Assembly: GCF_025024155.1 (NCBI RefSeq)
Contig: NW_026251723.1
Coordinates: 186,001-250,000 of the forward strand
Direction: 5' to 3'
Length of the DNA stretch: 64,000 bases
Source of the DNA: Gamsiella multidivaricata
Lineage: Eukaryota > Mortierellomycota > Mortierellomycetes > Mortierellales > Mortierellaceae
In this document: positions 1-11,430 of the stretch, piece after piece
How the letters are laid out: each line of letters begins with the position of its first letter
Numbering within the stretch: the stretch's first letter is position 1
Made by a program: the position numbers and the translations under genes
Notes under the pieces: model-generated
The model's database searches: none
What the model was told of the DNA's origin: nothing
What the model saw: the letters and a program-made list of their open reading frames with translations, nothing else

Positions 1-748
1 TTGTCTTTTTTCACTCCAGCCCATAGCTCACGCGCTAAAGTTAATTTCCATTTCCTGTTAAAAAGTTATTCCTCAGCCCCGGAATGCACACGCAGGGTGG
101 TGTACATACGCCTCATAGACTAGTAGTTGCAGCCAGGTACCATTCAAACTCCCCGGTAGCCATCTAGTCTAGGCCTACGTGTACAGAACAGTGGGGGCGA
201 CGCGCTCTGGCGTATCCTGAATGGGCCCATTCTCATTTGCTACACCCAGTGCATACTGACACACGCAATAGGGGATATGTGTGATATGGGAGTGGGGTCT
301 GAGGCAAATGTACATCACGAGGTACACTTGTGAATGAGACGGAAGCAAAATGCGTTCAACTCAAGATTCTTTCCTCATGTCGGTAACCTAATCTTTGGAT
401 CAGTTGCAGAAATCCGCATTTAGTTTCAGAGCGGCAACATTGAGCGCCGTGTGGGGGATCTCTTGTTACAGAAAATTGAGCCATAAAACTTGGTTTGACG
501 GAGGATTTGATGAAAATTTTCATCAGGAAGAAAACCTTTGAACGCATTTTTCATTCCCTATCGGTCTTTCAGGGGCATTCCACATCTGACCCGGAAATAT
601 GTATTGACTGTATATCGTGCAGTTCTCGTGTCAATCACATCTGTGGGATGATGCACAAATATGCACCCAACCCTGTGTCCCACGCTATTTTTTTTTTTCG
701 CTTTCGATCCTCCATCGTTTTTCATTTCTCGAACTATCACCCATCAGG
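1..748. other. gene-free left edge and OMA1 promoter region
   Basis: No convincing coding sequence is visible. The open frames here are short, start at poor contexts and resemble no family. The part next to 749 should hold the promoter and 5' leader of the OMA1-like gene, with a T-rich stretch at about 690-700. Part of a gene lying to the left could end here but nothing supports it. Confidence 0.5.
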
Positions 749-2829
749 ATGTTGTCGGCCGTGTTCAGAAGAGGAGGCACTGTTGCCTCAAGAGCAGCAT
801 CATCGCCGCACTGGAAACTGCGGCCACTATCATTACCAGGATCGCCACCCCCATCCGCTGCCTGGATTCCATGGAGCACGAAAAGACATCTGATGGGCAA
901 GGGACAAAGCATCTCTCGCGACTTGGTTTCTTCATGCAGGACACTCAAGCTGTCACACTCAACTGCACCATCCTCACCTCGAGGCTTCTTCAACGGCACT
1001 GCGAAAACGCATCTCGCCAAACAACACTGCAACCCACCATCAGGAGGAGGACTCTACTCGACTTGTGCTCGTAGGCCAATTCGACACCACAATCAACATG
1101 AACCAGCCCTTATCATCCTCCAGGGAAATCACCAACGCCTTCTTCGACCCTGGCTCCAACAACAAGCCTCCAAGTTCCACACCTCCCGACCAAACCATCT
1201 CCCCCTGCCCATCATCCCCGCCGCAATCTTCACTCTCAAGACCCCCGTCACCGCTGTCGTCCTCCGAATAGTCTCGAGGATCTCACTCACCCTCCTCCCC
1301 TTATCCGCGAAGCAATCCCCAAGGGTCATCCTCACCCTCGTCCTGATCCCACCCATCTGTTTCGCCCTTGTTATCTTTGCGGGTCTCGAAGCGGCACCCA
1401 ACACGGGTCGATGGCGGTTCTTGTTCACGAGCGAGGAAGAAGAGTTGACGATGCTTCAGGATGAGATCCCCACGTTTATGGAGAGCATTAAAGTTCTGGA
1501 GGATGAGAACGATCCAAGGGTACAGTTGGTTAAGCACATTTTGAAGAATCTTTTGAGTGCTTCGATTGAACAGGATGGATCTACATTGAGAACCGGGATA
1601 GTGGAGAGGCTAGAGAAGAAGCATCAGGATGCACAGCGGTTGTTGAAGGAGCATCAACAGCAGCACAAGGTGGACCCAACGGAGAATGGCAGCACTGCCG
1701 ACGAAAGTACACCAGTAGTCGCAGCAGCGAGTAAAGCAATTGTCTCCACACAGAGACCTATACCCTCAACCGGATCATCGCCATCGCCCTCCTCCTTTGC
1801 ATCCGACGGTGACGATGACGAGGATGACCTGGATCTCAGGGAGATCAGCTTCGAGGACCGGCCGTTCCAGATTTTTGTCGCCGAGGACGAGACCATCAAT
1901 GCCTTCTCCCTGGGCCCACCCCGACTGATCTTCATCAATTCAGGGCTTTTGGACTGGCTTGAGAATGATGAGGATCTGGTCGCCGCTGTCGTTGCACACG
2001 AGCTCGCTCACGTTATCCAGAGACATACCATGGAAACCCACGGACGCGAGACCGTCATGCTCTTCCTCGCTGGTAACGTTTTACTGCATCTTTTGGTGAT
2101 ACTTTATTATTAGCATTGTTTTCATGTATTTGTGCTACTCTTTATTAACCCTGATACAAACTATGTACTATTTGCTATCATATAACAATAGACCTTCTGA
2201 GAAGCGCATTGTGGACAATCTCGATCCCTCTGGGCCCCTGGTTCAATTCATGGGTCGACCAAACCACCAACAACCTCCTCCACTTCACAGCCTCAGGACC
2301 GTTGCATCAAACCATCGAGGTCGAAGCCGACACCGTCTCACTCACCCTCCTAGCCCTCGCAGGGTACGACCCCATGCACGCCGTCAGACTCTGGGAGCAA
2401 TGGGCCGACAAGGACCAAAAGGAAATGGATGCTGAGGATTCGGTTGAGGTCCATAAATGGACTGATTGGATGTACGATCATCCACCCTCGGCTGAGCGGG
2501 CGCGGTACCTGAAGGAGGCTGTCATGCCCGCACGAGAGATGTGGGAGAAGGTCCTTGGAAGACGTAAGGCCCCGATGAAGAGGTTCTTGCCACTGGAGAC
2601 GCGGCTGAGAGATCAAATCGATGAGGATGGGGATTTAACAGAGGAGACAGTGCAAGATGTGATGGAAACGATGGATGAGCTGTTGAAGAAGCAGGAGAAA
2701 GAAGAGAAGGAAGCGCGGCGACGGAGTGGGATCAGAGGAACGTTGAAGAGGTGGGCTAGTTGGCGGCCGTGGGCAAAGTCATCGGAGATGGATGTCAACT
2801 TGGGATCGACAGAGCCGGCAAAGGCATAA
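749..2829 (+). CDS. OMA1: OMA1-like mitochondrial M48 metalloendopeptidase
   Basis: Two exons, 749-2072 and 2192-2829, give 653 residues; the GT-AG intron joins in phase 1. The family is the stress-activated zinc protease of the mitochondrial inner membrane that cleaves OPA1/Mgm1-type and other membrane proteins. Seen here: an arginine- and serine-rich N-terminus fit for mitochondrial import; a hydrophobic segment at about residues 190-210 followed by the family signature around NTGRWRFL; the zinc motif HELAH at about 417-421 just before the intron; and the third ligand context EAD...LLALAGYDP at about 486-500 in exon 2. A low-complexity acidic/serine linker (about 320-370) precedes the catalytic domain, making it longer than typical homologues. 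The first ATG of the coding frame with presequence character is at 749. It converges on the coiled-coil gene with a 132-bp gap. Confidence 0.92.
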
Positions 2830-2961
2830 TAGGAGTTACAGCGGGATCCTTCATTGTAGATAAAGAATCGGGCATTAAAAGACACTCTTATATACTCACT
2901 AACTTTTTTTTTTTTTATTCTGGATTCGTTTTTGCGAAGGCGAGAAAGACAATCGCAATGA

Positions 2962-4986
2962 TCACTGCAACTGCTTGGGTACCTCGTTTACTCGTGCTTT
3001 TACCAAAGTGACCTCGACCGTCTCTTCAAACTCGATGATCTCGTGCTCGGTTTCAGGCTCGCTCTCTACGATCCCTGCTGGGGCTGGCGCACTCTGGTGA
3101 CGAAGACGCTCCACTTCCTGCTCCAATTCGACCATCTTCAACGACAATGCCTCGTATTCCTGCGCGATTTTGGCCTTTCCAGCATTGGTTGCCTTAACCA
3201 GGACTTCTAGATCTACGTCAACCTTTTGTTTGGCCGCGAATATGGTCTGCTTGAGCTCGTCAATGGTCTTTTCTAGGGACACGCACTCCTCAGTCTTCTT
3301 GCGCAGCTGTGAGGACAGGTCATCTTTCACCCTGTGGAGCGACTCGGCTTCTACAGTCTTGGCTTGAAGGGTAATGATCAGGCTGTCCTTCTCATTGGTG
3401 AGCGAACCAATTTCCGCTGCCTTGTCCTGGAGGGCTCTGGTCACTTCGTCTTTTTCCTTGAGCACCTGCGGCAGGTGGACCTTGCAAGTCGCATGTATCG
3501 CCTCAAGTTCTGTCAGCTTAGTCTCCAAACTAGTTTTCTCGACAACGACCAGTCGAAGGGCCGACTCCTTATTCGCGACTGCATCCTCCAACTCCTTGAT
3601 CTGCCTCTCGAGAGCCGCACGGTCCTGTGAACTCTTCTTGCACTCCTCACACGCGCGTGTCGTCATTTCCGCGATCTGCTTCTGAAGAGTCTCATGCTTC
3701 TCAGTGAGGGATACGATCTGTGTGTTCGATAGCTTGAGCTCCTTGACCAGTTGCTCTCGCTCGGATGACCGCGTCGTCAACTCCTCGGCATGGCTCGCCT
3801 GTTCGTCTTGTAACTGCGCGGTCAACACCTCGGATTGTCTCCGGGCGTCGTTTAATTCGATGACGGACTTTGTCAGCTTCTCGTGAGCTACCTCTAGCTC
3901 TGACGCCTGCGCTGTCAAAGATACTTCTGCGACTGATAAGGCGGACTCTGCGGCGGAGAGAGTAGACAGGTGCTCAGCATGCTTGATGCTAAGGGCTTGG
4001 TGCTCCTCCTCTTCGAGCTTGCGTAGCGCCTCGCTCCTAAGAGACAGTGCCTTGTGTTCCTTTTCCGTCTTCATCAGCTCCTCATGCTTCAAAGAAAGAT
4101 TCTTGTACTCCTTGTCGACTTTGTCAACCTGCTTCCGAGCCTCTGAAAGCTCCTTCTTCAGCGCCTCCATCTCCGCGTCCTTGACAAGTACCTTTTCCGT
4201 CTCCTTGACCATCTGCACGCGCAAGATATCAATCTCCTCGGTCAACGACTGCTTGTCTCCCTCGAGCGTTTCGTTTCGACTTTGCAGCACCCCCTCCACA
4301 TGGCGCGCAGCCGCCGTTTGCTGCTCGATCTGCACTTTCGCGCTTCTGAGCTCGCCCTCGAGTGCCACAGTAACACCCTCCAACATCTCGATCCTTGCGT
4401 CCTTCTCGGCCAGCAACCCCAGGAGTTCATTCCGTTCGAATACCCCCGCACCCGTCCGTTTCTCGGCCTCCACGAGGTTCCTTGACAGCTGCTCAACCTC
4501 GTTCTCGACACAGGCCCTTCGCTGCACCAGCTCCCGGTTCAGTTCCTGAAGTTTCTCGACTTGCCCGACAACCTGCTTGCGCTCCTGCTCTATCGCCTCT
4601 ACCCTTGCTTCAAACTCCTTCACACTTCTATTCGCTTCTTCCCTTATCTTCACCGTCTCGGCTTCCCCCTTACGCGCCTGGGTCTGCACCGTCTTGAGCA
4701 TCTCCTGTTCTTGAGCGAGCTGCTTCATCAAAAGCGTGTTCGTATAATTAAGCGTCTCAACCTTGGCCTCGAACTGTTGTGCCTGAGCCTCAGCGTCTTT
4801 GGCGGACTTGACCAGTTCTGCATCGGTCTCGATTTGTTTCTGGAGGAACCCGTTCTGGACTGGTCGTTCTTGAAGAGCGTACTGTGCCGGATGCTGGAGC
4901 TTGATGGCGTTCGCGTATACATAGTAGGCACCGATCGCTGCTCCTGCTGCCACAAATGTAGCGGCCGTCGGGCTAATATTCTCCAT
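2962..4986 (-). CDS. long coiled-coil protein with N-terminal membrane anchor
   Basis: A single uninterrupted reading frame of 674 residues. Residues about 7-26 (SPTAATFVAAGAAIGAYYVY) form a short hydrophobic, alanine/glycine-rich segment that could be a signal anchor. Almost all the rest, about 45-620, is heptad-like and rich in E, K, Q and L, that is, a long coiled coil. A degenerate internal repeat with the core ALS(L/I)(K/R)xE occurs around residues 297-345. The C-terminal 50 residues are acidic. I do not recognise an orthologous family, because matches to myosin tails, golgins or SMC arms would be generic coiled-coil similarity. A tethering or scaffold role at a membrane is inference only. 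The gene is intron-free, unlike most neighbours. Confidence 0.8.
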   Translation of the reverse strand: MENISPTAATFVAAGAAIGAYYVYANAIKLQHPAQYALQERPVQNGFLQKQIETDAELVKSAKDAEAQAQQFEAKVETLNYTNTLLMKQLAQEQEMLKTVQTQARKGEAETVKIREEANRSVKEFEARVEAIEQERKQVVGQVEKLQELNRELVQRRACVENEVEQLSRNLVEAEKRTGAGVFERNELLGLLAEKDARIEMLEGVTVALEGELRSAKVQIEQQTAAARHVEGVLQSRNETLEGDKQSLTEEIDILRVQMVKETEKVLVKDAEMEALKKELSEARKQVDKVDKEYKNLSLKHEELMKTEKEHKALSLRSEALRKLEEEEHQALSIKHAEHLSTLSAAESALSVAEVSLTAQASELEVAHEKLTKSVIELNDARRQSEVLTAQLQDEQASHAEELTTRSSEREQLVKELKLSNTQIVSLTEKHETLQKQIAEMTTRACEECKKSSQDRAALERQIKELEDAVANKESALRLVVVEKTSLETKLTELEAIHATCKVHLPQVLKEKDEVTRALQDKAAEIGSLTNEKDSLIITLQAKTVEAESLHRVKDDLSSQLRKKTEECVSLEKTIDELKQTIFAAKQKVDVDLEVLVKATNAGKAKIAQEYEALSLKMVELEQEVERLRHQSAPAPAGIVESEPETEHEIIEFEETVEVTLVKARVNEVPKQLQ

Positions 4987-6170
4987 TAATGCGTTGCTTT
5001 GTGAAGTCCCAGCGTGCTGTCAAAGAACTTGAGACGACTGGCTAGCTGCGAATGAAAAAAAAAAAAAAAAAAAAAAAAAAGGAATCCTTGGGCAAGTGGA
5101 AGAGTCGGAGGGCTGAAGAATTGAAGAATTGAAGAGTTGAAGAGTTGAAGTGCCGAAGAGTTGATAAAAAAGCAAGAGAAGGCGAGACGATTGCATTTTA
5201 TGCTACGGATATTGATACTGGTGCTTTTTTGTTTTCACCTTCCCGCTCCCTCATTCCCTCTTTAGTCTATCATGCAATCCTCGATCGGCTCTTCGCGTCT
5301 CCAACGAACGGTGGAAAGAGCTTCTAAGCCGAGAGGGAGGGGAAGGGACAGAATCCTCCCGAGGAGGAGCGAGAGTATCTCTCGGTAAAAGTAGGCAGCC
5401 CCTTCCCCCTTTTTCCTACTTTTTTTTTCCGCGCAAATATCAAACACTGCACTTGCTTCCCGTACACCAGCGACCCACCGTCGGATAGGCGCTCCTACCG
5501 CCGCATCGCTTCTTTTGCAATTGTCAGCATTTGTCGAGATATGATTGGTAACACGCATGTCTACAGGCTACACAGCAGTCTGTCCAATGTAGGCTGTTTC
5601 GACGTGTTGCTGCACTTGCCTACCATCCAGAACGGTATATCTACGTGATGCATGCGCAAGCAGTGCGCCTTTCTGTAGTCGGCGATTTACCGGTTATCAA
5701 CACTATGTTTACAAGCACAATGTGGCCATTTGTTCAACATTCAGGAAGTTCATTAAACATATAACTTTTTTTTTATTACGTCCTGAGGCTCAACTTAAAG
5801 CTCGCCCGTATATAAAAATTAGTTAATCCGCTCGTTTGTGAACACGGAACAATAACAAACAAAGGTACCTTGGTTTGACAGTTGAACATGGCCTGATTGA
5901 AAGAGAACGGTCCCTTCCGTTTTCTTTTGTTTGCTTCCAAAAGAGCTTTTCTTCTGTTAGTTTTATTTGTTCATTCTTTCTCGTTTCTTTTTTGTTTTGT
6001 TTCGTTGTGGGTTGGCAAAAAAAAAAAAAAAAAAAGGAAGGAAGAGAAAATCGAAAAGCAGGGTTAATGTCATTCTAGATCCAGCAGATATTATCCTCAA
6101 CGTGATTCAATATTCTGCTGAAGGTGGAAATAGCATCATAGCCACCGCCAAACGCAGAAGAAAGCCGTCC
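4987..6170. other. gene-free spacer between coiled-coil gene and KHDC4-like gene
   Basis: Holds the presumed 5' flank of the coiled-coil gene (right of 4986) and the 3' flank of the KHDC4-like gene (left of 6171). A 26-nt A run lies at 5055-5080, and imperfect 10-mers of the type GAAGAATT/GAAGAGTT follow at about 5112-5165. Another A run is at about 6018-6037. No coding segment is supported. Confidence 0.5.
5055..5080. repeat. poly(A) tract
   Basis: An uninterrupted run of 26 A, about 70 bp upstream of the coiled-coil gene start (that gene reads leftward, so the tract is poly(T) in its promoter). Such promoter T-tracts are common in fungi and may exclude nucleosomes. Confidence 0.9.
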
Positions 6171-8394
6171 TCATTCAACCTTCGGTGGTGCAGGTTGCGA
6201 GTCTGAACCATCCGCTGGTGGAGGGGGTGGTGGTGGAGCTGCGCCAGTCTCAGCCGTAGAAGTCGGTGCACCGACTGCTGATTCCGCTGCTACGGGTGGA
6301 GGCGCATATGCATACCCATAGTAGGCCAACGCTGGGTCGGACGAAACAGGCGCTCCTGCCGCTAATGTCGATGGATCCTGTTCTGCACCAGGATGCGCGT
6401 ATGCCTGCTGATAGTACTGACTGTATTGCTGGTAGTATTGCTGTTGCTGGTAATATTGATTATACGCCTCATACTGCTCGTATGTGTATCCTTGAGCAGC
6501 AGCATCTGCGGCTGCACTTGTCGCTGGGACAGCAGCAGCAGTCGTTGTAGGAGCAGCAGAAGCTAACTGTTCTGCCGGAGGTGGTGGTGGACCTGGAGGC
6601 AATGGAGGGTTCGCAGTCGACGGAGTTGTGCCAGGAGGTGGTGGTGGTGCTTGGTAGTGCTGATTGTAACCGTACTGATGATTGGGCGGCTGGTTATGAT
6701 ACTGCTGATGTCCTCCCTGGTATCTCCCATACTGCCCACCATTATAGTAGCTCTAATGAACAAGAGTGCATCAGTATCACTTCAACCACATGGCCGAAAA
6801 AGAGCTGGTAGTCATTATAAAGAGACTTACAGATCGGTCACTATAGGTCCTGTTATGGCCATAGGGCTCTTGGTGCATGGGCGGTCGACTCTTCATCTTT
6901 TCGTACTCGCCCCTCACTGTCTCAACAAGGTCCTTGCAGAGTCGTTCTGCCTCGTCAACCTCCTCCTGATTATTTCCACTATTAGTTGCACGGAGATAGC
7001 AGCATGCCAGTTAGCAACGTTTGCTAAAAGATCATAAAAAACGCCTTGGAATAAAATGTAAGACCAGAAAAGGCTCCTTACAGGATGTTGATGTACAATG
7101 GCTCGTCCGATTCGCGGCCAGTATCTACTTCCAAATACCCAGAGCCCTGTCCTTTGAGCTGGACACGCGTCCTCGTCACGTTTTGCACATGCTTCACATA
7201 CTGCCCCTATAAAACCGATTAGGTACACTTAGTAACTGAGTAATTGACATCGCCAAGCCGCTTTGAGCAAGCTGAAAAGGTAGTGCGACTTACACCTGGG
7301 CCAACAATTTTCGCCCTCACATTGAACATTCTGTCCGAATCGATTCCAATGGCGACGCGAGCATGAAAAGATTGATGTCTCTAATGAATAGACGGAAGGG
7401 AAATAGATGTGTCAACATCCGTACTTAGTGTATTTGTCTCGAAGCCATGCAATACAAATGCAGTCCTTACAGGTGGTGGTCCTCCGAAACCTCTCGAGCC
7501 CGGCTGAAATGAATCCCGCTGTGGTGGAAGTGGTGGCGGGTTCTGTGCTTCCTCAATAAGCTCATTAATCTTTTGGACCGCATTATCCAGTTCCTCCTGT
7601 GTTAATGCGGTAACGTGAAGATAAAGTGGTGGTTCTTTTTCTGTCGCCATGCTCCGATCCTGGTAAAATTTGCCGCGAGTCGTGACATCTGCTCCCGTAT
7701 CGCGGTGGAGCTTTATCCGGAACGGTCCAATATGAAAGAGATGATGATTTTAGTACAACGGCACTTCTCCTGCAGAATCTATGCAAGCCTCATGGGGCAG
7801 CAAGAAAGATGATGACAGTAAATCCTGAATAGCATACCTGAGTCTGAACTGATCCCTTTGTGAGGATATAACGATGCTTGACGTCGTTAATGTCGATATC
7901 CGCCACGAATTCATCCCGTTCCTTGGACTCTTTAAAGGGAGCGCCATTGTTGTGCGCACTACCGCCTGCTGTCTCGGCATCTGTCATAGGGTGCGGATGC
8001 TCCTGAGGTTTGGCCACCGTAGCGTTGGTAGATTCCGTTTCCGTAGGTGCCTTGCCTTGCGCCACCAACATTGCATTTATCCTGGCTGCAGCAATGGCTG
8101 CAGCTGCTGCGGCTTCATCGGCATTTGACTGGAATGAAGTGCCGTTAGGGGCGGTTGCTGTGCCGGCAACGCCGTTTTCATCCTTTGAGTGAATGCTCGC
8201 CTCAGATGCGGCCTTTTTGGTAGCTGCGTCGTCCTCGCCTTGGTTGTCCCATTTGCGTTTTCTCCTTCAGACGAAAACAATAAGCAGATTTGGTTAGATC
8301 AACAACTTCATTGAGATGAGAATTTACTCTGACCTATGCATGCTTGCGTCAATATTTATGCACGTGTTGCATAATACCTTGGCTCTTCGGACAT
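6171..8394 (-). CDS. KHDC4: KHDC4-like KH-domain RNA-binding splicing protein
   Basis: Seven exons on the minus strand: 8378-8394, 7838-8264, 7471-7710, 7294-7380, 7082-7206, 6831-6978 and 6171-6752; 541 residues. The first coding exon is only 17 nt (MSEEP plus two bases). Family landmarks seen: the basic RRKRKWD motif at 6-12; the alanine-rich ARINAML stretch; FVADIDINDVKHRYILTKG; the KH loop region GADVTTRGKFY (about 154-164); and FNVRAKIVGPGGQYVKH across exons 4-5, with the second KH-like GxxG core. The C-terminal third is low complexity, rich in Y, Q, P and A. In animals KHDC4 (BLOM7) associates with the PRP19/CDC5L-linked spliceosome and affects splice-site choice; the same role here is inferred. 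The intron ending at 7711 carries a TACTAAA-type branch site about 40 nt before the acceptor, which decided that boundary. Confidence 0.88.
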
Positions 8395-8800
8395 GGTTGA
8401 TTCTGACAGGATGCGGTGAGCAAATGCGTATGTGCGTGTGCGTGTGTGTGTGTGTATGTGAATGGTGGAACGGAGAAGATCAAAGATCGCTTGATTGCTT
8501 GATTGCACCTTTTTCTTGCAGTTTGCTACGTCAGTCGTCAATTAAAGAGCCTTCTGCAATTGCACGAATCAGCAAAAAAACGCTGTGCTATTTTATTACA
8601 AAAAGAACTCCCAACAGCTACACTGCCTTTTTTTTTTTTTTTTTTTTTTTGTGCATTTGTTCAAAGTTCAAAGGCTGTCTAAAGCAAAGTCGCCAGTCCT
8701 TTACTTGGCCTTGGCCCAAGGATATTCTAACAGTCGATAAGAAGTATTCGAAGGTGAGTCATGGAGCGAACCGCACAAGAAACCATGCGATACCCACACT
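8395..8800. other. spacer between KHDC4-like and MGM101 genes
   Basis: Promoter region of the KHDC4-like gene and 3' flank of MGM101, both on the minus strand. It contains a short GT-rich stretch near 8430-8458 and a run of about 23 T at 8628-8650. No coding sequence is supported. Confidence 0.5.
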
Positions 8801-10166
8801 TCAACAAGCCTTACCAAAGTCGGCCCCATCCTTGCGTCTCCACAACTTCTTCTTCTTCTTCGTCACAACGTTCTCAACAAATACTTCCTCGCAGTGTTGC
8901 TTCTTGAACTTGCGGATGAACGATGGATCCCTATGGTGAGAAACAACAGTTCATTCGGTTCTGTTAGGCAATCATCCTGCAAAAATAACTCTGGTCGTGC
9001 GACATATTCATATCTCCTGTCCATACCAGAGCTCCGAAGCAATGCCGAGGTCCTTGCAGCATCGCATTAATGCGTTGGATTTGCAGCCCTCTGTTGCTGT
9101 GGCAAGGTTGTTGGGGTCAAAGTAATCCTGTTCTCCACGAGCCGTACTGACAAATCGACCCCTGCAGATCAGCGCATATTCACGCGAAATAGTCTTGGGT
9201 GAAATAGAGTGCTCGCTTCTCGGTGCCAATCCCCATCCTATAACGTTAGAATCCGTCCGTTATTAGATTGTAGTATAGAAAGCAGTTTACTTTGTCAACT
9301 CCCAACAGCGTTCCCAGACGTACCTCCAGGACCGAATGCTTTGTTCAAGATTCTTCGGTATTTGATTTCTGGCAGATAGAGCAATCCGTCTAAAAGATGA
9401 ACCAATTGAAGATGGAGCAAAGGTGTGAGTGTTTGCCCCGCAAAGCGAATAAAAGGATCAATCAGCAGATGATGCCCACAGTAGTGAGCTTTACCTGGCT
9501 TGACCTCAATATCGTCCGAATCCAAAGGGCTCATCAGCAGTTCCGCAACCTCCCTCTCGAAAGGCTCGGTAGCCATTCCTGCAAAAGAACGGGTCCAGTC
9601 CTGTCCATCTTCATTTCCATGATCTCCCATAACTGCATCCTTCAGAGACGAAGTACCGGTAGAAAAGACCTCTCCAGGTTGTTGACTGGTTGCGCCACCA
9701 ATTTTGGCCAATACCTCGCTGGGCACATCATCGTCAGAGTAATCCGAATAGACCGATGGTGGAGGCGATGAGGATGAGGCCGCAGCAGCGGACACTGGCG
9801 ATGCCGAAAAGGTCTTTGGGCTGAAAGAGGAGGAGGTCTCTCTGGTCGTCGAAAAATCGCTCTTGGTGTAGGCAGGCATAACGTTCGAGCCTGGGGTCTT
9901 CGCGGCGGTCGCTCGGGTCGCTTTGGAGACATATGTAGCCGTAGTCTTTGCAGACGATGCCGCGTCCTTGGCCTTGACAACATAGGTCTTTGTGGCCATG
10001 GTTCTCATGCCGAGCAGTGGCTACGATAACAGTTGGTTAAGAATCGAGTAATGAAAGGGTCGGTTTTGGTTCTGGTAAGGATTCAGCAACGAAACGCGGC
10101 CACGATAGCCAGATTCTTTACCTGAGAGAGCAGCAAGGACCGACGAGATGCAATCGATGGCAACAT
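8801..10166 (-). CDS. MGM101: mitochondrial genome maintenance protein MGM101
   Basis: Five exons on the minus strand: 10122-10166, 9495-10020, 9324-9389, 9027-9237 and 8801-8930; 325 residues. MGM101 is a Rad52-like single-strand annealing protein of mitochondrial nucleoids needed for mtDNA repair and maintenance in fungi. Seen here: a strong mitochondrial presequence in the first exon ([15 protein letters not shown]), a variable Ser/Thr/Ala-rich linker to about residue 150, then the conserved core with [20 protein letters not shown], TREYALxCRGR-like and [10 protein letters not shown] segments, [25 protein letters not shown] (split by an intron inside the Trp codon), and the basic [18 protein letters not shown] tail. 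All four junctions preserve frame. Internal methionines at 10008 and 9999 could act as starts, but the first exon joins in phase 0 and adds the import signal, so I chose 10166. Confidence 0.93.
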
Positions 10167-11430
10167 TGTAATGATGTTGATGATTGAATGGGTTGAGAAG
10201 GAAGGTAAGGGCTAAGTTGTGCTGGGTGCAGCGTATGCAGTTATTTACTTTTCTGGGTGGTGACTTGTGTCCGCTTGAGTCTGAGCGCAAAAATGATACA
10301 AAAATTGCTCGATGCCAACAAAAAAGAGACTGCAGAATCGGAACATCCGAGTCCAGGAAACAGGAGGGCACCTTTGAGAGCCCAAGGATACTACCAAATT
10401 GAAAAAAAAAAAAATAGTGTCGGTCGGCGCATCAAGTAAAGTCGTCTGCAGACCGGATGTACATGTGCAGTTACCATGGGCTATTCAAAGAAGCTCCAGC
10501 AGACATATACCGAGTCTGTTCACTCTGCTATCCATCCAGGTCCATACTGTTTACAGCTGTCCTGCGTGCTCTTCTTCTGTCTTTTTTCTATTGACCAACG
10601 GACCTCTGGTCTGTATCAAGCAGAAAGTATTTTTTCGGTTCGACTACGCCCAGAATAAATGAATCGTGTTCCACATATTGTATGCGAATGCATTACTGAC
10701 AGATACATTGACACGATCGAATGAACGCTCTCAAAAAACTGCCTTTTTAGTTCTTTATTAAACGTAACGCATCTGCAAAGGGTTCAGGCATAGTTCATAA
10801 TAAACCACTAGGACTACCCCTTGAATGGACTCACACACCTTATCATTGTAGTTGATGGGCGCTGTGTAGCCGCTTTAACGAAACCACCTTTTTGTAAAAA
10901 GGTAACCGTCCACATGAGAGGAAGAAACAACTGAGAAGCAAATACACACATTGATAAGAAACTATGAGTAGCTTCTGCGTGGTGTGCGCTGATATGAGGC
11001 GATGATGGGATGGTTTCCGACCGCCCATGACCGCGAACAAGAAAAGAAAACGCGTCGAAATTCTTTTTGGATTTCGTGTAGGACAGGACGCGTATTTACT
11101 CAGTCCGGCATATGGCCAAAAAGCTGTTTATCGGACAAAGCCACTGCTCAGAATTACCCATATACCAAAAAACTCGACCTTCCTTCCCCTCCTCATTCCT
11201 CACTCACCCCTCTCGACAGAACCACTTGATACGCACTCACACTCACACCCAATACTCTTATCTACTATATATGTCAGAGGGACGACACTCGACTACTGCA
11301 TACCCATCCTCAAGAGCTCTCATCACCCACTGGAAAACCAAGCATAAACAGGACTCTTAACCTATTCGAGCCGAACCAGTGCCCACGCCCTTTCGCGACT
11401 TTCTCAAGGATCAGCTACAGTGATACAAAC
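10167..11430. other. divergent intergenic region between MGM101 and TCD
   Basis: A 1.26-kb shared promoter region between two divergently read genes. It has short A and T runs (for example about 10401-10413) and no convincing coding sequence, tRNA or known RNA gene. Pyrimidine-rich DNA at about 11180-11400 is typical of the leader just upstream of the TCD start. Confidence 0.5.

Noticed and set aside
9495..10008. MGM101 starting at Met 10008 with a non-coding upstream intron
   Set aside because: A 45-nt upstream exon (10122-10166) joins in phase 0 and adds a typical mitochondrial presequence, so the intron is within the coding region.
10620..10650. GGTTCGACTAC, a tRNA B-box-like motif
   Set aside because: No A box, anticodon arm or acceptor stem can be folded around it.
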